A stretch of 64,000 nucleotides of DNA from DRTC01 sp964521025 (GCA_964521025.1 CAZFPK010000016.1:1-64000), one strand, 5' to 3'; shown: positions 40,902 through 51,098, numbered from the stretch's first letter. Notes: generated from the letters alone by a model not told the origin. Program-made: numbers and translations.

Positions 40902-43226
40902 ATGTCTAAATATTTGATAGTTGTCTTTTTTGTTTTGAACAGTCTTTTATATTCCGCATTCCTGGAAAATATTCCGATGAAAATATCCCAACCCGACGGA
41001 AAAGAAATCGAGTGCTTTGCTTCCGGCGATGAATTCTTTAATTACCTGCATGATGAAAACGGTTTTACGATCATCCAGAGTCAAACGGATGGATTTTATT
41101 ATTATGCAGCAAAAGCGGGAAATAAAATTATTCCATCAGTTTATCTGGTTGATGAGATCGATCCGGAACTCGCTGGTTTGGAAAAAAATATCGTGATCTC
41201 CCGGGAAGAATACATTGAGAGGAAAAACAGGTTTTCTGGAGAAACCAGGCAAAGTAGAGCACCGACCAGCGGTTTGATGAATAACCTGGTCGTTTATATC
41301 AGGTTCAGCGATCAGACGGAATTCCAGGATCCGCGTTCCGTCTTTGATGCCAGCTTTAATGATGACTCACCCGGAGCAACTTCTGTCTATAATTACTACC
41401 AGGAAGTTTCTTATGAAGATCTGATGATTGATAGTTATCATCATCCGGAGTGTGCTCTCGAAACAAATTTGTCATACCAGGATGAACATCCGCGTGCATA
41501 TTACAGCCCTTATAATGCCGTAACAAATCCTATCGGATATGCTACAAACGAGGAAAGAACATTCAGGGAACACACTCTTCTGGCTAATGCAATAAATTTC
41601 ATTGCGGATGAAGTTCCTGTCGAGCTGGAAATCGATGCGGATGACGATGATCTGGTCGATAGCGTCTGTTTCATCATTCGGGGAGGAAACGATGCCTGGG
41701 CAGATCTTCTCTGGGGACATCGCTGGTACTTGTTTTCCCAAAATGTTTACATCAATGGTAAGTTGGTTTACGATTATACATTTCAAACGGAATCGCAATT
41801 CGAGGTTTTCGTACTCTGTCATGAATTATTCCATCTGCTTGGCGCTCCCGATCTTTACCATTATTATTCCGGAGGTTCTCCTTATGGTCCCTGGGATTTG
41901 ATGGCTGGTGGATTTGTGCATATGAGTTCTTATATGAAATATCGTTACGGGAACTGGATCGAGGAAATCCCGGAAATAACCGCATCCGGAACTTACTATC
42001 TCCAACCCCTGACGCATCCTGAAAATAATTGCTATAAAATTTCATCCCCAAATTCATATACCGAATATTTTGTGGTCGAATACCGCAAGCAGGTTCCTGA
42101 AACTTATGAAGTAAATCTTCCGGGTTCCGGATTAACTGTTTCCCGCGTCAATATTCTACTGGATGGAGAAGGAAATGCAGCCGGTCCTCCCGATGAATTG
42201 TACATTTTCCGACCGGGCGGGACATTATATTCTGACGGAAACATTTATCTTGCTCATTTATCAAGCGATGTCGGACGATCTGAATTCAATGATGAGTCAG
42301 ATCCGTATGGATTCTTATCTGACGGAAATTTAGGCGGGATTTTTATTCATCAGATCGGGAGTGCTGCCGATTCAATTTCTTTTATCCTGAATCCGGCTGA
42401 AGCCATGATCATGGGTTCGATCAGCAGTGATAATCCTGGTGCTGATGTTTCGGAAGCCGAGATCACGATCGGAAACGATACTTTCGAACCGGAGGAAAAT
42501 GGAGAATTTTATATTCCTTATTTCCAGGGAAATTATGAATTAACTGTCAGCCTGCACGGGCATGTCTCTCAAACCATCGATATTGAATTAGAAGCTTACG
42601 ATGTCCTGGAACTCGAATTTTTATTGGAATACCTGGAAGCTCCTTATGATCTATCTTTTACCCTGGAAGATCTGGAATTGACCTTAAATTGGGAATTTGA
42701 TGGTTTTGAAAATGAAAATTTCGATCACTTCAATATTCTTATCAGTCTAAACGGAGATTATTTCTATCCTTTCGGAACTTCAACGGAAACAGAATTTACG
42801 CATCAATTTGCATCATCGATCGAATTATACTTTTATATCGAAGCAGAATATACAAACGGATTCAGCGATCCCTCCAATATTGTTAATGTAGTTTTAACAG
42901 GCACCGATGATGAGCATACTGCTCTCTTGGAAAATGAATTATATGCGAATTATCCTAATCCGTTTTACATATCAGAACCGTCGCGATCAATGAAAACGAA
43001 TATCAGGTTCGACTTGAAAGATAATGAACATGTTGTCCTGGAAATTTTTAATATTAAAGGACAATTAGTTAAGATTTTGATCGATGATGAGCAAAATCCG
43101 GGAACCCATCTCGTATCATGGAATGGAAAGAATGAGAATGAAAAACTTATCAGCCCGGGATTATATTTTTATAAGTTGAAAACAGAAACTTTTTCAAAAA
43201 TTCGAAAGATGTTGATTATTAGATAG
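40902..43226 (+). CDS. Secreted M6-family (immune inhibitor A-like) metalloprotease with sorting domain
   Basis: This 774-residue protein has a signal peptide (to about residue 18) and a propeptide region. The zinc site is HELFHLLGAPD (307-317): H307 and H311 plus D317, with E308 as base, the HExxHxxGxxD form of M6 peptidases. 'GPWDLMAGG' is the Met-turn region. Residues about 500-590 form a carboxypeptidase-regulatory-like domain, followed by a fibronectin-III-like domain. The sorting domain covers about 690-774 ('YANYPNPFYISEPSRS', 'LEIFNIKGQ', 'SPGLYFYKLK'). ATTGGAGGAAAA lies before the ATG. It probably degrades proteins outside the cell, in line with a protein-fermenting lifestyle. Confidence 0.88.
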   Translation: MSKYLIVVFFVLNSLLYSAFLENIPMKISQPDGKEIECFASGDEFFNYLHDENGFTIIQSQTDGFYYYAAKAGNKIIPSVYLVDEIDPELAGLEKNIVISREEYIERKNRFSGETRQSRAPTSGLMNNLVVYIRFSDQTEFQDPRSVFDASFNDDSPGATSVYNYYQEVSYEDLMIDSYHHPECALETNLSYQDEHPRAYYSPYNAVTNPIGYATNEERTFREHTLLANAINFIADEVPVELEIDADDDDLVDSVCFIIRGGNDAWADLLWGHRWYLFSQNVYINGKLVYDYTFQTESQFEVFVLCHELFHLLGAPDLYHYYSGGSPYGPWDLMAGGFVHMSSYMKYRYGNWIEEIPEITASGTYYLQPLTHPENNCYKISSPNSYTEYFVVEYRKQVPETYEVNLPGSGLTVSRVNILLDGEGNAAGPPDELYIFRPGGTLYSDGNIYLAHLSSDVGRSEFNDESDPYGFLSDGNLGGIFIHQIGSAADSISFILNPAEAMIMGSISSDNPGADVSEAEITIGNDTFEPEENGEFYIPYFQGNYELTVSLHGHVSQTIDIELEAYDVLELEFLLEYLEAPYDLSFTLEDLELTLNWEFDGFENENFDHFNILISLNGDYFYPFGTSTETEFTHQFASSIELYFYIEAEYTNGFSDPSNIVNVVLTGTDDEHTALLENELYANYPNPFYISEPSRSMKTNIRFDLKDNEHVVLEIFNIKGQLVKILIDDEQNPGTHLVSWNGKNENEKLISPGLYFYKLKTETFSKIRKMLIIR

Positions 43227-43272
43227 TTTCATAGATAAATCTTCACATATTCCTGAACTGCAAGGAGTAAAT

Positions 43273-43917
43273 ATAAAAAGAGTAATTATAATTATATCGG
43301 TATTAATCTTAATATCGTTAGTCGTTCTTATCTATTTTTTTTCTCAACCAATTGCAAATAGCAGAGAATTCGATTTTATCAAGACTTCGTCAAATCCAAT
43401 TCAATCCGACAAGATTAATGAACTACCTATAATCATACCGGTTAAAAAAGGAAAACTCAATATTTATCCTCTAGCAGAATATGAGATATCAGCAAAAGTC
43501 GTGAGTAAAGCAAAGTATTTCAAAGGATGGGAAGCAAAAATATCCAGATATGATTTTGCTTTAGTCTGGGGAAAATTAGCTGAACCGGGCATGAAAAAAT
43601 ATATTAAATACAATCAATGGGGAAGATTTTATTTTTTTCGCTATAAATGGAATTGTCCTGTCAGCAAAGAATATATTTTTACGCATTCATCGAATCATCA
43701 TTTGATCGCAGCCAATAAAAATATTCTGCGAGCATTGATGAAAGTAAGAAAAAATAAATTAGTGAAATTAGGCGGATATTTAGTCGATGTTTCCGGAACC
43801 TATAGAGGTCGGAAGGTTAACTGGAAATCGAGTCGATCCAGAAATGATACCGGAGATGGTGCATGTGAAATCCTTTTTGTGAAAAAAATCCGTTATGAAA
43901 ATAATGTTTATGAATAG
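43273..43917 (+). CDS. Conserved membrane-anchored protein, apparent AUA start
   Basis: An ATG- or GTG-started frame begins only at 43501 (138 residues), but the same frame is open back to 43216 and is protein-like from 43273. There the codon ATA follows AAGGAG at ideal spacing (five bases). That start gives 214 residues: one transmembrane helix (KRVIIIISVLILISLVVLIY), then 'YPLAEYEISAKVVSKAKYF' and 'ISRYDFALVWGKLAEP'. 'FTHSSNHHLIAANKNI' and 'KLVKLGGYLVDVSG' follow. I recognise this as an uncharacterised conserved bacterial family. AUA would be a rare start; a mutated ATG is the alternative. The gene is 46 bp downstream of the M6 protease. Confidence 0.65.
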   Translation: MKRVIIIISVLILISLVVLIYFFSQPIANSREFDFIKTSSNPIQSDKINELPIIIPVKKGKLNIYPLAEYEISAKVVSKAKYFKGWEAKISRYDFALVWGKLAEPGMKKYIKYNQWGRFYFFRYKWNCPVSKEYIFTHSSNHHLIAANKNILRALMKVRKNKLVKLGGYLVDVSGTYRGRKVNWKSSRSRNDTGDGACEILFVKKIRYENNVYE

Positions 43918-43944
43918 TTGGTGATTTTGATGTTTTAAAGCACA

Positions 43945-43978
43945 AAAAAGAGGAATCAGAACATTGATTCCTCTTTTT
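43945..43978. terminator. Bidirectional terminator
   Basis: AAAAAGAGGAATCA (43945-43958), loop GAACAT, and TGATTCCTCTTTTT (43965-43978) form a perfect 14-bp stem with T-runs on both strands. It separates the convergent genes ending at 43917 (+) and 43992 (-). Confidence 0.9.
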
Positions 43979-43991
43979 ATTATCAAGTTTT

Positions 43992-46238
43992 TTAATACTT
44001 GATCAGCAGCATTCGTTTCGTATTAAGATAACTTTTTGATTCTAATCTATAGAAATAAATTCCGGATTTATAATTTGCTGCATTCCATATTTCATCATAT
44101 TTTCCGGAAATAAAGCTGCGGGTTTCGATAAGTTGTCCTTTTGTGTTGAAGATCGTCAATTTCGCGGTTTCACCTTCTTTGATCTCAAAGCCGATAGTTG
44201 TTGTAAAATTATCAGTTTGAGTTATTGGATTCGGGAAATTACTATACAGTAAAGTATTAGGTAAGAAATCCTGGTCTCCGGACTCCGGAATTGTCAAAGT
44301 GATGGGTCCGTAAATTGTTGTTTCACTGGAATATGTTATACTTTCCAACCAATACCAGTAAGTATTGTTTTCAATTACATCATATTCATCTCGATAGCTG
44401 TAATTCGTTGGAGCAGAAGTTGTTCCCGAGCCTGGGATCATCAGGATATTAATACTGATAACCAGATCATTCTGGAAATCTTCATTGTTCTCACCACGGT
44501 AAATATTCCAACCGATATTATTGGTTTCGCTTTGAGTCGACCAGATGATATTTGGAGACCCATCAATATAATTAGCGGTATAATTAGCGGTGAATGAGGA
44601 TAGTACAACTGGCGTGGGAATATCGATTTCTTTATTTTCACTGAATTCGGATGTATTTTCAACTGGATCTGTTGCTGTAGCAGTTATCCAATCTCCGTCA
44701 CTTAAACCATAACCGGTAACATCAAGAATATCGTTAAAGTTACCATTAGCGTCAGAAGTTAAAAAACCAAAATATGTTTTACCTTCGCCATGATATGGAT
44801 AAACATCATTTGTTACGATAGGATTGGGATTATTAATTCCATCAAAACTGGAAATGAAAAATTCAACCCTGGAATCGGCAAATACAACTTGATTCGGAGT
44901 TGCACCGATATAACCGGACAAAGTAAGAAAATTGCCGTTTAATAGTGCTGTTTCGATCACAGGAAAATCCATATCTTCGTTGGAATTAATATCTATCTTA
45001 ATATCATTATTCCAAGTTACTTCATCACCATTCTGGTAATTATCCCATTCAACATTACAAAGATCGATACCTAATCCTAAATTATCATAAGTAGAATTTT
45101 GTGTAATTTTATCATACCTGGTATATGTATGAACAAGAAAGACAGGATCGAAATAATGTCGATTTGTAACTAAAATTCCGGGTCCCTCATTACCATAAAC
45201 TAAATTCTTTATGACCTCATCACCGGTTGGTCTTCTCATTAAAACAATTCCATGATTCTGATTTCCATAACAGGTATTATTTTCGATGAGATTATTAGAA
45301 AAATTAACAAGATCTGAATAACCTCCTGTCTCAATTCCACCACCTGAACCGGCATTATCTATTAATGATCTGTTATCATAAGTAAGATTATATCGGATAA
45401 TATTATCAGCTCCATTACCATCGATTCCGTCTTGAGAATCTGAATTCCATCCGTTTTCAAAAACTTCACAATATTCGACAATAATTGTTGCTCCTTTATA
45501 AGGATCTGTTGGATTATCTTCATCATTTCTACTACCAATCACACCGGAATCACCGTTAAAACCGATGTAACATTCATCGATAGTTGTAATATTGGATTGC
45601 ATTCCGGAAGTATAACCTCCTCTAAAACCTGCATGTTCATTTTTCAATCCGGCAGCAGGTTCGCTTCCGTCAGCTCTGACACCGAGGAAACATTTGCGGA
45701 TTTCGTACCCGGTTCCGGTTCCACCTCTTGTTTTAATTGCATCACCTACGGAATTAAAAATACAGATTCCTTCGATCAGGACATTACTGGCATCTCCGGC
45801 AATTCTGATTGGTTCTCCCAGATCATTACCATCGATCTCGATTTCCAATTTTTCATATTGAGGAAGAGCAATAGCATCTACTCCAACAGTTCCACCTGTT
45901 CCGACAACGCCCAGGTTTGAATCTGCAATATTTATCGATTGCGAAAGACCGTCGATATCAAGATCTTCGTCGATATCAGGTAAATTGCTGACTAAAGTTA
46001 TTTTCCACCAGAAATCACCTGTTCCTGTCCAGTTACTGTAATTGGGATCTGCTAAGGGAATAGCAAAATCGATATTATCTAATCCCGGGTTTCCATTGGC
46101 ATCTAATATTGCCTGTCTCAAAGAACCTGCTCCACTGTCATTTGTGCTGATGACAGTATAAGTTGCAGCATTTGCTGCGGAAAATGCAATAATAAATATT
46201 GCCATTGAAATGATAAAAACAACACTTGTTTTTTTCAT
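43992..46238 (-). CDS. Secreted beta-helix protein with sorting domain
   Basis: This 748-residue protein has a signal peptide ending at AANA. 'VISTNDSGAGSLRQAILDAN' is the typical opening of the family with 'GSLRQAI' motifs seen in beta-helix surface proteins. A right-handed beta-helix spans about residues 120-400 ('ASNVLIEGICIFNSVGDAIK', 'DNIIRYNLTYDNRS', 'NNLIENNTCYGNQNHGIVLM'). An immunoglobulin-like domain with 'SEFSENKEIDIPTPVVLSSF' follows, and then the sorting domain ('LYSNFPNPITQTDNFTTTI', 'LTIFNTKGQ', 'SGIYFYRLES'). The sorting motif is diverged (NPI in place of NPF). Minus strand and single, with GGAGAGAAACT before the ATG. Confidence 0.8.
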   Translation of the reverse strand: MKKTSVVFIISMAIFIIAFSAANAATYTVISTNDSGAGSLRQAILDANGNPGLDNIDFAIPLADPNYSNWTGTGDFWWKITLVSNLPDIDEDLDIDGLSQSINIADSNLGVVGTGGTVGVDAIALPQYEKLEIEIDGNDLGEPIRIAGDASNVLIEGICIFNSVGDAIKTRGGTGTGYEIRKCFLGVRADGSEPAAGLKNEHAGFRGGYTSGMQSNITTIDECYIGFNGDSGVIGSRNDEDNPTDPYKGATIIVEYCEVFENGWNSDSQDGIDGNGADNIIRYNLTYDNRSLIDNAGSGGGIETGGYSDLVNFSNNLIENNTCYGNQNHGIVLMRRPTGDEVIKNLVYGNEGPGILVTNRHYFDPVFLVHTYTRYDKITQNSTYDNLGLGIDLCNVEWDNYQNGDEVTWNNDIKIDINSNEDMDFPVIETALLNGNFLTLSGYIGATPNQVVFADSRVEFFISSFDGINNPNPIVTNDVYPYHGEGKTYFGFLTSDANGNFNDILDVTGYGLSDGDWITATATDPVENTSEFSENKEIDIPTPVVLSSFTANYTANYIDGSPNIIWSTQSETNNIGWNIYRGENNEDFQNDLVISINILMIPGSGTTSAPTNYSYRDEYDVIENNTYWYWLESITYSSETTIYGPITLTIPESGDQDFLPNTLLYSNFPNPITQTDNFTTTIGFEIKEGETAKLTIFNTKGQLIETRSFISGKYDEIWNAANYKSGIYFYRLESKSYLNTKRMLLIKY

Positions 46239-46527
46239 AGTTTCTCTCCTTTTTTTAAATTCAATCGTTTTAAGGTTAACACATCAGAATAATTCCCATA
46301 ACTACGACATTAAAATTTCAAACAAATTTAATTAGTTACATTTTCGATCAGAGACCATATTTTCGACATTTATTAATTCACGCTATATTTATGCAAAAAG
46401 AAAAAAATAGGAAAAATAATGCAAGGTTTTTTTTTAAAAAGTCAATTCAAATGATAATTAATCGTGCATAAAATTAAAGAGTTTCAGTTTATTTTGTAAT
46501 ATAATAATCCCAATATTTAAACTCAGA

Positions 46528-48327
46528 TTACCCTCTGTCTGCTTTTAAAACTTCTAAAAAAGCTTCTTGTGGAACTGCTACAGAACCAATCTCTTTCATT
46601 CTTTTTTTTCCCTCCTTTTGTTTTTCCAACAATTTTCTTTTACGGGTAACATCCCCCCCGTAACATTTTGCTGTAACATTTTTTCTGAGTGCATTAATCG
46701 TACTTCTGGCAATTATTTTTGAACCGATACTTGCCTGAAGAGCGATCTTGAATAATTGTTTAGGAATTACATCCTTTAATTTCTCGGTTACGCTTTTACC
46801 CCAGTTATATGCCTTCTCCTCATGACAGATGAATGACATGGCATCGACTTTTTCACTATTGATCAGGATATCGACTTTTACGACTTGGGAAATCCTGTAT
46901 TCTTTGAATGAATAATCGAGAGATGCATATCCGCGACTCACTGATTTTAATTTATCATAAAAATCAAAAATGATCTCGATGAGAGGTATCTCATAATGGA
47001 CAGATACTCTTTTTTCATCTATATACTGCATGTTTCTTTGGATTCCTCTTCTCTCTTGAGCCAATTTCATGATATTTCCAATAAATTCAGTCGGTACGAT
47101 TATTTCAGCATCCATAACAGGTTCTTCAATATTTTCGATGATGACAGGATTGGGCATGTCAACCGGGTTATAAATCGTTTTGTTGGAACCATCTGTAAGA
47201 TTAATAATGAACTTTACACTGGGAGTCGTGGCGATTATCGGGACATTGTATTCTCTTAATAGTCTTTCTTTGACGATTTCCAGGTGAAGCATCCCCAAAA
47301 AACCGCATCTGAATCCGAAACCCAAAGCAAGAGAACTTTCCGGTTCATAAAAAAGAGCTGCATCATTAAGTTTCAATTTACCGAGACTTTCCTGCAGGTT
47401 TTCATGATCTTCTTTATCAAGTGGGAAGATACCGCTGTACACCATGGGCTTGGGTTCTTCAAATCCCGGTAAAGCTTCAGTGCAACCAGCAGCTTTAGCT
47501 GTGATCGTATCTCCGACCCGAGCATCGGAAACATCTTTGATATTAGCGATAATATAACCGACTTCACCAGCATTTAATTCATTGGCAGGTTCGAATTTTA
47601 ATCCCAAATAACCGATCTCATCGATGTCAGATTCTTTTTTGGTTGAGAACAGTTTTATCTCATCACCTTTTTTGAATCTGCCATCGAAGATCCTGATGAG
47701 GATGATCACTCCTCGATAAATATCAAAATAGGAATCGAAGATAAGAGCTTTTGCAGGTGCATTTATATTCCCTTTGGGAGCAGGAATATTTTCTATGATC
47801 CCATCCAATAAGGCTCTAATTCCAATTCCATCTCGAGCGCTGACCTGGAAGATAAGATTTTCATCGATTCCGATATTTTCGATTATTTCGTGTTTTGTTC
47901 CTTCGATATCCGCTTTAATGAGATCGATCTTGTTGATTACAGGAATGATCTCCAGTTCATTTTCCATTGCTAAATATAAATTGCTCATGGTCTGTGCTTC
48001 GATACCCTGGGAAGCATCTACCAGCAATAAAGCACCATCACAGGAAGCAAGACTGCGGGACACTTCATAAGAAAAATCAACATGTCCCGGAGTATCGATC
48101 AAATTCAAGAAATAAGTTTTTCCATTCTTCTCATATTTCATCCGGATAGCATGAGATTTGATCGTAATGCCCCGTTCGCGTTCCAATTCCATATCATCGA
48201 GGATAAGTTCGTCGTGAGAACCTTTATCGATCACATGTGTAACTTCCAGGAACCTGTCTGCTAAAGTAGATTTCCCATGATCGATATGAGCGATTATACA
48301 GAAATTCCTGATCGATTCCTGTTTCAT
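46528..48327 (-). CDS. lepA: Elongation factor 4 (LepA)
   Basis: The start is ATG 48327 (MKQESIRNFCIIAHIDHGKS) with GGAGGTAGG upstream, giving 599 residues, the standard LepA length. G1 is AHIDHGKS, 'RERGITIKS' is switch I, DTPGH is G3 and NKID is G4. The LepA-specific C-terminal domain is present ('EKRVSVHYEIPLIEIIFDFY', 'SRGYASLDYSFKEYR', 'CYGGDVTRKRKLLEKQKEGK'). EF-4 is a ribosomal back-translocase/initiation-related GTPase. Nothing unusual. It is divergent from the etfA gene; the 336-bp spacer should hold both promoters. Confidence 0.95.
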   Translation of the reverse strand: MKQESIRNFCIIAHIDHGKSTLADRFLEVTHVIDKGSHDELILDDMELERERGITIKSHAIRMKYEKNGKTYFLNLIDTPGHVDFSYEVSRSLASCDGALLLVDASQGIEAQTMSNLYLAMENELEIIPVINKIDLIKADIEGTKHEIIENIGIDENLIFQVSARDGIGIRALLDGIIENIPAPKGNINAPAKALIFDSYFDIYRGVIILIRIFDGRFKKGDEIKLFSTKKESDIDEIGYLGLKFEPANELNAGEVGYIIANIKDVSDARVGDTITAKAAGCTEALPGFEEPKPMVYSGIFPLDKEDHENLQESLGKLKLNDAALFYEPESSLALGFGFRCGFLGMLHLEIVKERLLREYNVPIIATTPSVKFIINLTDGSNKTIYNPVDMPNPVIIENIEEPVMDAEIIVPTEFIGNIMKLAQERRGIQRNMQYIDEKRVSVHYEIPLIEIIFDFYDKLKSVSRGYASLDYSFKEYRISQVVKVDILINSEKVDAMSFICHEEKAYNWGKSVTEKLKDVIPKQLFKIALQASIGSKIIARSTINALRKNVTAKCYGGDVTRKRKLLEKQKEGKKRMKEIGSVAVPQEAFLEVLKADRG

Positions 48328-48363
48328 CCTACCTCCATGTTTGCTCAAAAACTCTATTCGCAT

Positions 48364-48700
48364 ATATATGTCAAATGAATTTCTGTCAGGATTTGTAATG
48401 TAAGAACCTTATCTGGTCAATCTTATGAAATTTTCTCTCCTTATTTTACAAAAGTTTGGAAGGTAATTAAAAAGAAAATAATATCTAACATTTCACATTT
48501 TGATACTTATACTAGAACTTATTTAAACATAGATATCTGTGCAACGAATTAAAAAATTATGAATGTTTTCAGGATATTGGAATTTTTTTTTGTATCAGAA
48601 GAAAGGTTTTTACCATAAATGAATTTCATTCAGAAAAAAATTATTGACGCAAAACGGTGATTTTAAAAGTTCAAGTTTAATTCTTCATGAGGAGTATTGA
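48364..48700. promoter_or_regulatory. Divergent intergenic region between lepA and the EtfA gene
   Basis: This is AT-rich DNA without genes or clear repeats. TTGACG at 48644-48649 could be a -35 box for the rightward gene, with a weak TTTAAA-like -10 near 48662. ATGAGGAGTATTG before 48701 is the ribosome-binding site. The leftward promoter for lepA cannot be pinpointed. Confidence 0.35.
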
Positions 48701-49882
48701 ATGATCGAAGTGATTCGTGAGAAATGCACAGGATGTGAACTTTGCCCGGATTCATGTGCTTATGATGCGATTGAAATGGTTGAAAAAATTGCGGAAATCG
48801 ATCTGGATAAATGTACTTTGTGTGGAGCGTGTGTTGGTGCTTGTCCTTTTGAAGCGATTTTTATCAGAAAATATGGTCAGGTATCTATGGATAGAAATCA
48901 ATATAATGGAGTCTGGGTTTTTGCGGAACAAAAAAATGGTGAGATCGCATCCGTAGTTTACGAACTTCTAGGAAAAGGAAAGGAACTCGCTGAACAGAAA
49001 GAAACAGAACTGACTGCGGTTCTTCTTGGTCATAATATTAACTCTCTTGCAGATGAATTATTTTTTCATGGAGCAGATAAAGTTATCGTGATCGATGATC
49101 CTTTTCTGGAAAAACCTCTCGATCTGCTTTACTCTTATGCACTTACGAATATTGCAGAAAAACATAAACCGGAGATCATAATTTCCGGAGCAACCGTTTT
49201 TGGAAGGTCGTTCATTCCGCGGGTTGCAGTAGAATTAAAAACAGGATTAACAGCAGATTGTACAGGTCTGGAGATCGATCAAGAAACAGGCGGACTTTTG
49301 CAGACAAGACCTGCGTTCGGTGGAAATATCATGGCAACGATCGTAACACCGAACCATCTTCCGCAAATGGCAACTGTTCGACATAAAGTTATGGATGCTG
49401 CTCCGAGAGATGAAAGCGGGAAAGGAGAGCTGATCATAGAAAAAGTCGATTTCTCAAAGTTTAAGAATGACTCAAAATACCTCGATTTTGTTTATGATGA
49501 TACGCAAACCGTAAATTTAACTGAAGCTGATTTTGTAGTTTCCGGTGGGAGAGGTCTGAAGAAAAAAGAGAACTTTGAAATGCTCGAAGAACTGGCTAAA
49601 TCACTCGATGCAGCAGTTGGAGCTTCGAGAGCAGCAGTTGATTCGGAGTGGATTTCTTATCCGCACCAGGTCGGTCAAACCGGGAAAACGATCAAGCCGA
49701 AGATCTATCTCGCCATCGGAATTTCCGGAGCGATCCAGCATCTTGCCGGGATGCAGTCTTCCGATTATATAATTGCGATCAACAAAGATCCCGATGCTCC
49801 TATCTTTAAAGCAGCTGACCTGGGAATTGTCGGTGATTTGTTTGAGATAGTTCCGAAACTAACCCGAAAATTAAATAATTGA
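48701..49882 (+). CDS. etfA: Electron-transfer flavoprotein alpha subunit with N-terminal ferredoxin domain
   Basis: This is a 393-residue fusion. Residues 1-60 hold two [4Fe-4S] motifs, CTGCELCPDSC and CTLCGACVGAC, each followed by Pro- or Tyr-linked cluster residues. The ETF alpha N-terminal domain spans about 70-240 ('VWVFAEQKNGEIASVVYELL', 'LLGHNIN'). The FAD-binding C-terminal domain has 'VVSGGRGL', 'GASRAAVDSEWISYPHQVGQ', 'PKIYLAIGISGAIQHLAGM' and 'IVAINKDPDAPIF'-like text. Ferredoxin-EtfA fusions occur in electron-bifurcating or membrane-linked systems of anaerobes. The beta subunit gene is not adjacent. The next gene starts five bases after the stop. Confidence 0.9.
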   Translation: MIEVIREKCTGCELCPDSCAYDAIEMVEKIAEIDLDKCTLCGACVGACPFEAIFIRKYGQVSMDRNQYNGVWVFAEQKNGEIASVVYELLGKGKELAEQKETELTAVLLGHNINSLADELFFHGADKVIVIDDPFLEKPLDLLYSYALTNIAEKHKPEIIISGATVFGRSFIPRVAVELKTGLTADCTGLEIDQETGGLLQTRPAFGGNIMATIVTPNHLPQMATVRHKVMDAAPRDESGKGELIIEKVDFSKFKNDSKYLDFVYDDTQTVNLTEADFVVSGGRGLKKKENFEMLEELAKSLDAAVGASRAAVDSEWISYPHQVGQTGKTIKPKIYLAIGISGAIQHLAGMQSSDYIIAINKDPDAPIFKAADLGIVGDLFEIVPKLTRKLNN

Positions 49883-49886
49883 ATTT

Positions 49887-51098
49887 ATGAAACTCAAAGT
49901 CCAATCCTGCGTTTTTAATACTGAAAAAGTAATTTCCAAAATAGAAATAGAATTGAAAAGCGGTCTGCTAAAAGACGATGATATTTTTCATGATTGTTCC
50001 GATAAATTTGCTTATCCGCCCTTCATCAACGGACATGATCATCTGATCGGGAACTGGTATCCTCGATCCGGCGACAACAGACCTTATCCTAATTCCGATA
50101 TCTGGGTGGAAGATATGAAAAGCTCAAAATCCTATCTGGAAAGGAATAAAGTCTGGATCAACGACGGAAAATTCGAACTGGCCAAAGGAAATGCAAACCT
50201 GTTGACTTCTCTCGGCATTTACAAAAATATTTTTTCAGGATGTCATGTCATTCAGGATCACGGACCAAACCAGATCGATGAATATTATGAACAATTTCCC
50301 ATTAAAGTTATCAAAAAATACAGGCAATGTCATTCCCTCGAATTAGGAAACTGGTGGGGAGGAAAAGCAGCAAAAGAAGAATGGAATGAGACAAATGGAA
50401 AAATCCCTTTTATCATTCATATTGCCGAAGGAACAGATAAAAAAGCAAAAACTTCTTTTTCCAAATTAGTCGATCTGGGACTTTTACAACCAAATACTCT
50501 CATCATCCATGGAATTGCTCTAACAAAGGAAGAAATTAAAAAATGTGCTGCCACCGGAACTTCGATCTGCTGGTGTCCTAACTCGAATTTATTTCTGATC
50601 GGGAAAACTCTCGATGCTAAAACCTGCCTGGATTATGGAGTGAATTTAATTTTAGGAACGGATTCAACCATGTCCGGTAATCTAAATCTTTTTTCCGAGA
50701 TCAGGAAGGCACATAAAATCTATCCTGAAATCCCTCTCAAACACATTTTTAAGATGATCACGACAAATGCTCGAAAGGCTCTTTTCCTGCCTGATTCTTA
50801 CGGTAAATTGGAAAAGAAAAATTCAACCCTGTTGCTGATAAATAAGAAAAACAATGACCCTTTCGAAAACCTGCTGCATGTTGAAACTTCCGATATCGCT
50901 CTCCTGGTTCATGAAGGAATTCCGATTTTCGGAGACATTGAATTTTTTGAAAATTTTACAGTCGATGCATCATCATATTATTTCTTTAAAATTGACGAAT
51001 ATAAAAAATTTGTGATCGGTCACCCGGATACTATTATCAAAAAAATCGACTCCATCCTCGGATATCACAAAGAATTTCCCTATTTACCGTTTTATTAA
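49887..51098 (+). CDS. Amidohydrolase-superfamily protein
   Basis: This is a 403-residue protein of the cytosine deaminase/TRZ-ATZ-like amidohydrolase group. 'FAYPPFINGHDHL' gives the HxH metal pair (H50, H52), 'IPFIIHIAEGTDKKA' a third His with Glu, 'LIIHGIAL' a fourth, and 'GVNLILGTDST' the catalytic Asp. 'SICWCPNSNLFL' is typical of the guanine/adenosyl-homocysteine deaminase branch. Start four bases after the etfA stop (GAATTTATG) suggests translational coupling, though the two functions have no obvious link. No signal peptide. Substrate unknown; deamination of a heterocycle is the family expectation. Confidence 0.8.
   Translation: MKLKVQSCVFNTEKVISKIEIELKSGLLKDDDIFHDCSDKFAYPPFINGHDHLIGNWYPRSGDNRPYPNSDIWVEDMKSSKSYLERNKVWINDGKFELAKGNANLLTSLGIYKNIFSGCHVIQDHGPNQIDEYYEQFPIKVIKKYRQCHSLELGNWWGGKAAKEEWNETNGKIPFIIHIAEGTDKKAKTSFSKLVDLGLLQPNTLIIHGIALTKEEIKKCAATGTSICWCPNSNLFLIGKTLDAKTCLDYGVNLILGTDSTMSGNLNLFSEIRKAHKIYPEIPLKHIFKMITTNARKALFLPDSYGKLEKKNSTLLLINKKNNDPFENLLHVETSDIALLVHEGIPIFGDIEFFENFTVDASSYYFFKIDEYKKFVIGHPDTIIKKIDSILGYHKEFPYLPFY

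Noticed and set aside
31607..46238. Active type IX secretion genes in the island
   Set aside because: Only client proteins with sorting domains are visible; no por/spr secretion component was found in the window.
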